Origin: Ignavibacteriales bacterium
GTDB taxonomy: Bacteria; Bacteroidota; Ignavibacteria; UBA10030
NCBI GenBank assembly: GCA_016218005.1
Contig: JACRFF010000347.1
Span: 1 to 6,066, forward strand
DNA length: 6,066 nucleotides
Direction: 5' to 3'
Shown here: positions 5,212 to 6,066 of the stretch, piece by piece
Layout: each line of letters starts with the position of its first letter
How positions within the stretch are numbered: the stretch's first letter is position 1
Notes under the pieces: generated by a model
The model's input: the letters and a program-made list of their open reading frames with translations, nothing else
The model's database searches: none
What the model was told of the DNA's origin: nothing
Position numbers and translations under genes: made by a program

Positions 5212-6066
5212 GGTTGATGAAATGCTGTACCTTCTCCTCGAATTCCTTGGCAAGACGCGTTGCGACGGCAAGGTCGGATGATTCGGCGTTGATGTGGAAC
5301 ATCGGCCGCGTCTGATCGGGGTTGAGCAATATTGATGTGAACGCCGGACTGTCTGCAGGAAAAATTTTGATGCCTCCCAGCAATTCACGAGGCATACGTT
5401 CAGTCTCCTCCATCAGCCGGCGCATTACGCGGCCTTTCATGTGCCACGGGCACGGGAGATTCTTCTTGACGAAATGCAACCGCGCGGTCTCGCGGTCCAG
5501 GTCACCTAAATGTTTGCCGGTCTTGGCGATGAACTCCTGAAGTTTCGCAATAGAATACATGCCGTCTGATGCGAAGAGAAACTCGTTGAAGATGAACCCA
5601 CCTTTGGTGCCGCCGACAAAGCGGAGGTCTTTGTGGGATGCGGCTTCCATCAGGGCAAGATGGCTATCCCGCGTTCGAATCACCTCCAAGTTGAATTCCT
5701 TTGCGACAATATCGATCTCCGCCGAAGCGGAAATCGGGATGGCAATTTTTTTCAAGTCGGGGTATGTCATAGCCACGTACTTTGTCATTAGCGTCAACAA
5801 ACGGTCGCTATCGATCAACACGCCGTATTCATCGACGACGTAGATTTTTTCCGCGCCCGCGTCTAACATCACGCCGAATTCGTACTTGAGCGAAGTAACG
5901 ACGTACGAAAGATTCCTGAGCGATTCGTCGAACTCCTCTTTGGTGCGGGTAAGCTTTCGGCTATCGAGGTAGGCGTTCAGCGATACCACCTGAACGTTCA
6001 AATTACCCAGAATATTTGGGAAGATGGTCGAGGCGATTCCGTGGGAGTAATCTACTACCAACTTGA
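5204..6066 (-). CDS. C-terminal part of a phosphomannomutase-like protein, probably a mannose-1-phosphate guanylyltransferase/PMM-type fusion (5' end outside window)
   Basis: The frame enters from the right edge and gives 286 complete codons before TAG (5206-5204). Numbering from the first complete codon, KLVVDYSHGIAST (1-13) is the start of alpha-D-phosphohexomutase domain II, which runs to about 95. Domain III spans about 105-180 and domain IV the rest (NPDQTRPMFHINAES near the phosphate-loop position). The overall pattern, including FGVMLDAGAEKIYVVDEYG (63-81), GGFIFNEF (155-162) and LPCPWHMKGRVMRRLMEE, matches the proteins where an N-terminal nucleotidyltransferase is fused to a PMM-like region. 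The nucleotidyltransferase and the active-serine domain I would lie outside the window. By that family it would serve GDP-mannose or related sugar-nucleotide supply for envelope polysaccharides in the cytoplasm. The usual metal loop DGDADR reads DAGAEK (68-73) and the sugar loop GExSGH reads GGTKGG, so mutase activity is doubtful. A free-standing phosphohexomutase relative is the alternative. Confidence 0.85.
   Translation of the reverse strand, partial: KLVVDYSHGIASTIFPNILGNLNVQVVSLNAYLDSRKLTRTKEEFDESLRNLSYVVTSLKYEFGVMLDAGAEKIYVVDEYGVLIDSDRLLTLMTKYVAMTYPDLKKIAIPISASAEIDIVAKEFNLEVIRTRDSHLALMEAASHKDLRFVGGTKGGFIFNEFLFASDGMYSIAKLQEFIAKTGKHLGDLDRETARLHFVKKNLPCPWHMKGRVMRRLMEETERMPRELLGGIKIFPADSPAFTSILLNPDQTRPMFHINAESSDLAVATRLAKEFEEKVQHFINQA

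Overview
This 6.07 kb bacterial chromosomal window holds two convergent gene blocks and almost no non-coding DNA. By eye, base composition is slightly above 50% GC. The gene set is housekeeping plus regulatory: a sigma-54 response regulator, a TrmH/RlmB-type rRNA methyltransferase, Lgt, HisRS, a PtsN-like PTS EIIA protein and a nucleotidyltransferase-linked phosphomannomutase-like domain. I see no mobile element, CRISPR array, tRNA or rRNA. The protein style (FCB-like Lgt signature, GSFTGA-type activator, cysteine-rich HisRS insertion, weak or absent Shine-Dalgarno sites on several genes) suggests an uncultured lineage near the Bacteroidota/Ignavibacteria/KSB1 (FCB) part of the tree. That placement is inference only.

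Plus strand, 1-1623: the 3' end of an unrecognised gene runs into the window and overlaps, by an ATGA junction at 253-256, an NtrC/NtrX-type response regulator of 456 codons. The regulator's stop lies only 35 bases from the stop of the convergent minus-strand block, and a hairpin-forming sequence spans that junction.

Minus strand, 6066 down to 1659: the block reads, in transcription order, PMM-like fusion C-terminus (5' end outside the window), a 126-base gap with a long stem-loop and a weak promoter candidate, ptsN-like EIIA, hisS (TTG start), lgt, then rlmB. lgt and rlmB overlap by ATGA at 2423-2426. The gaps from ptsN to hisS (45 bases) and hisS to lgt (57 bases) are short enough for a single transcript.

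The genes do not form one pathway. rlmB (ribosome maturation) and hisS (tRNA charging) are translation genes. lgt starts lipoprotein maturation in the inner membrane. The PMM-like fusion would belong to nucleotide-sugar supply for envelope polysaccharide. PtsN-like EIIA and the sigma-54 activator are regulators. I found no convincing new system. The points most worth a second look are the PMM-like domain that lacks the family's metal and sugar-binding signatures, the long stem-loop at the end of its gene, the TTG start of hisS, and an 18-base direct repeat read in two different frames inside the regulator gene.
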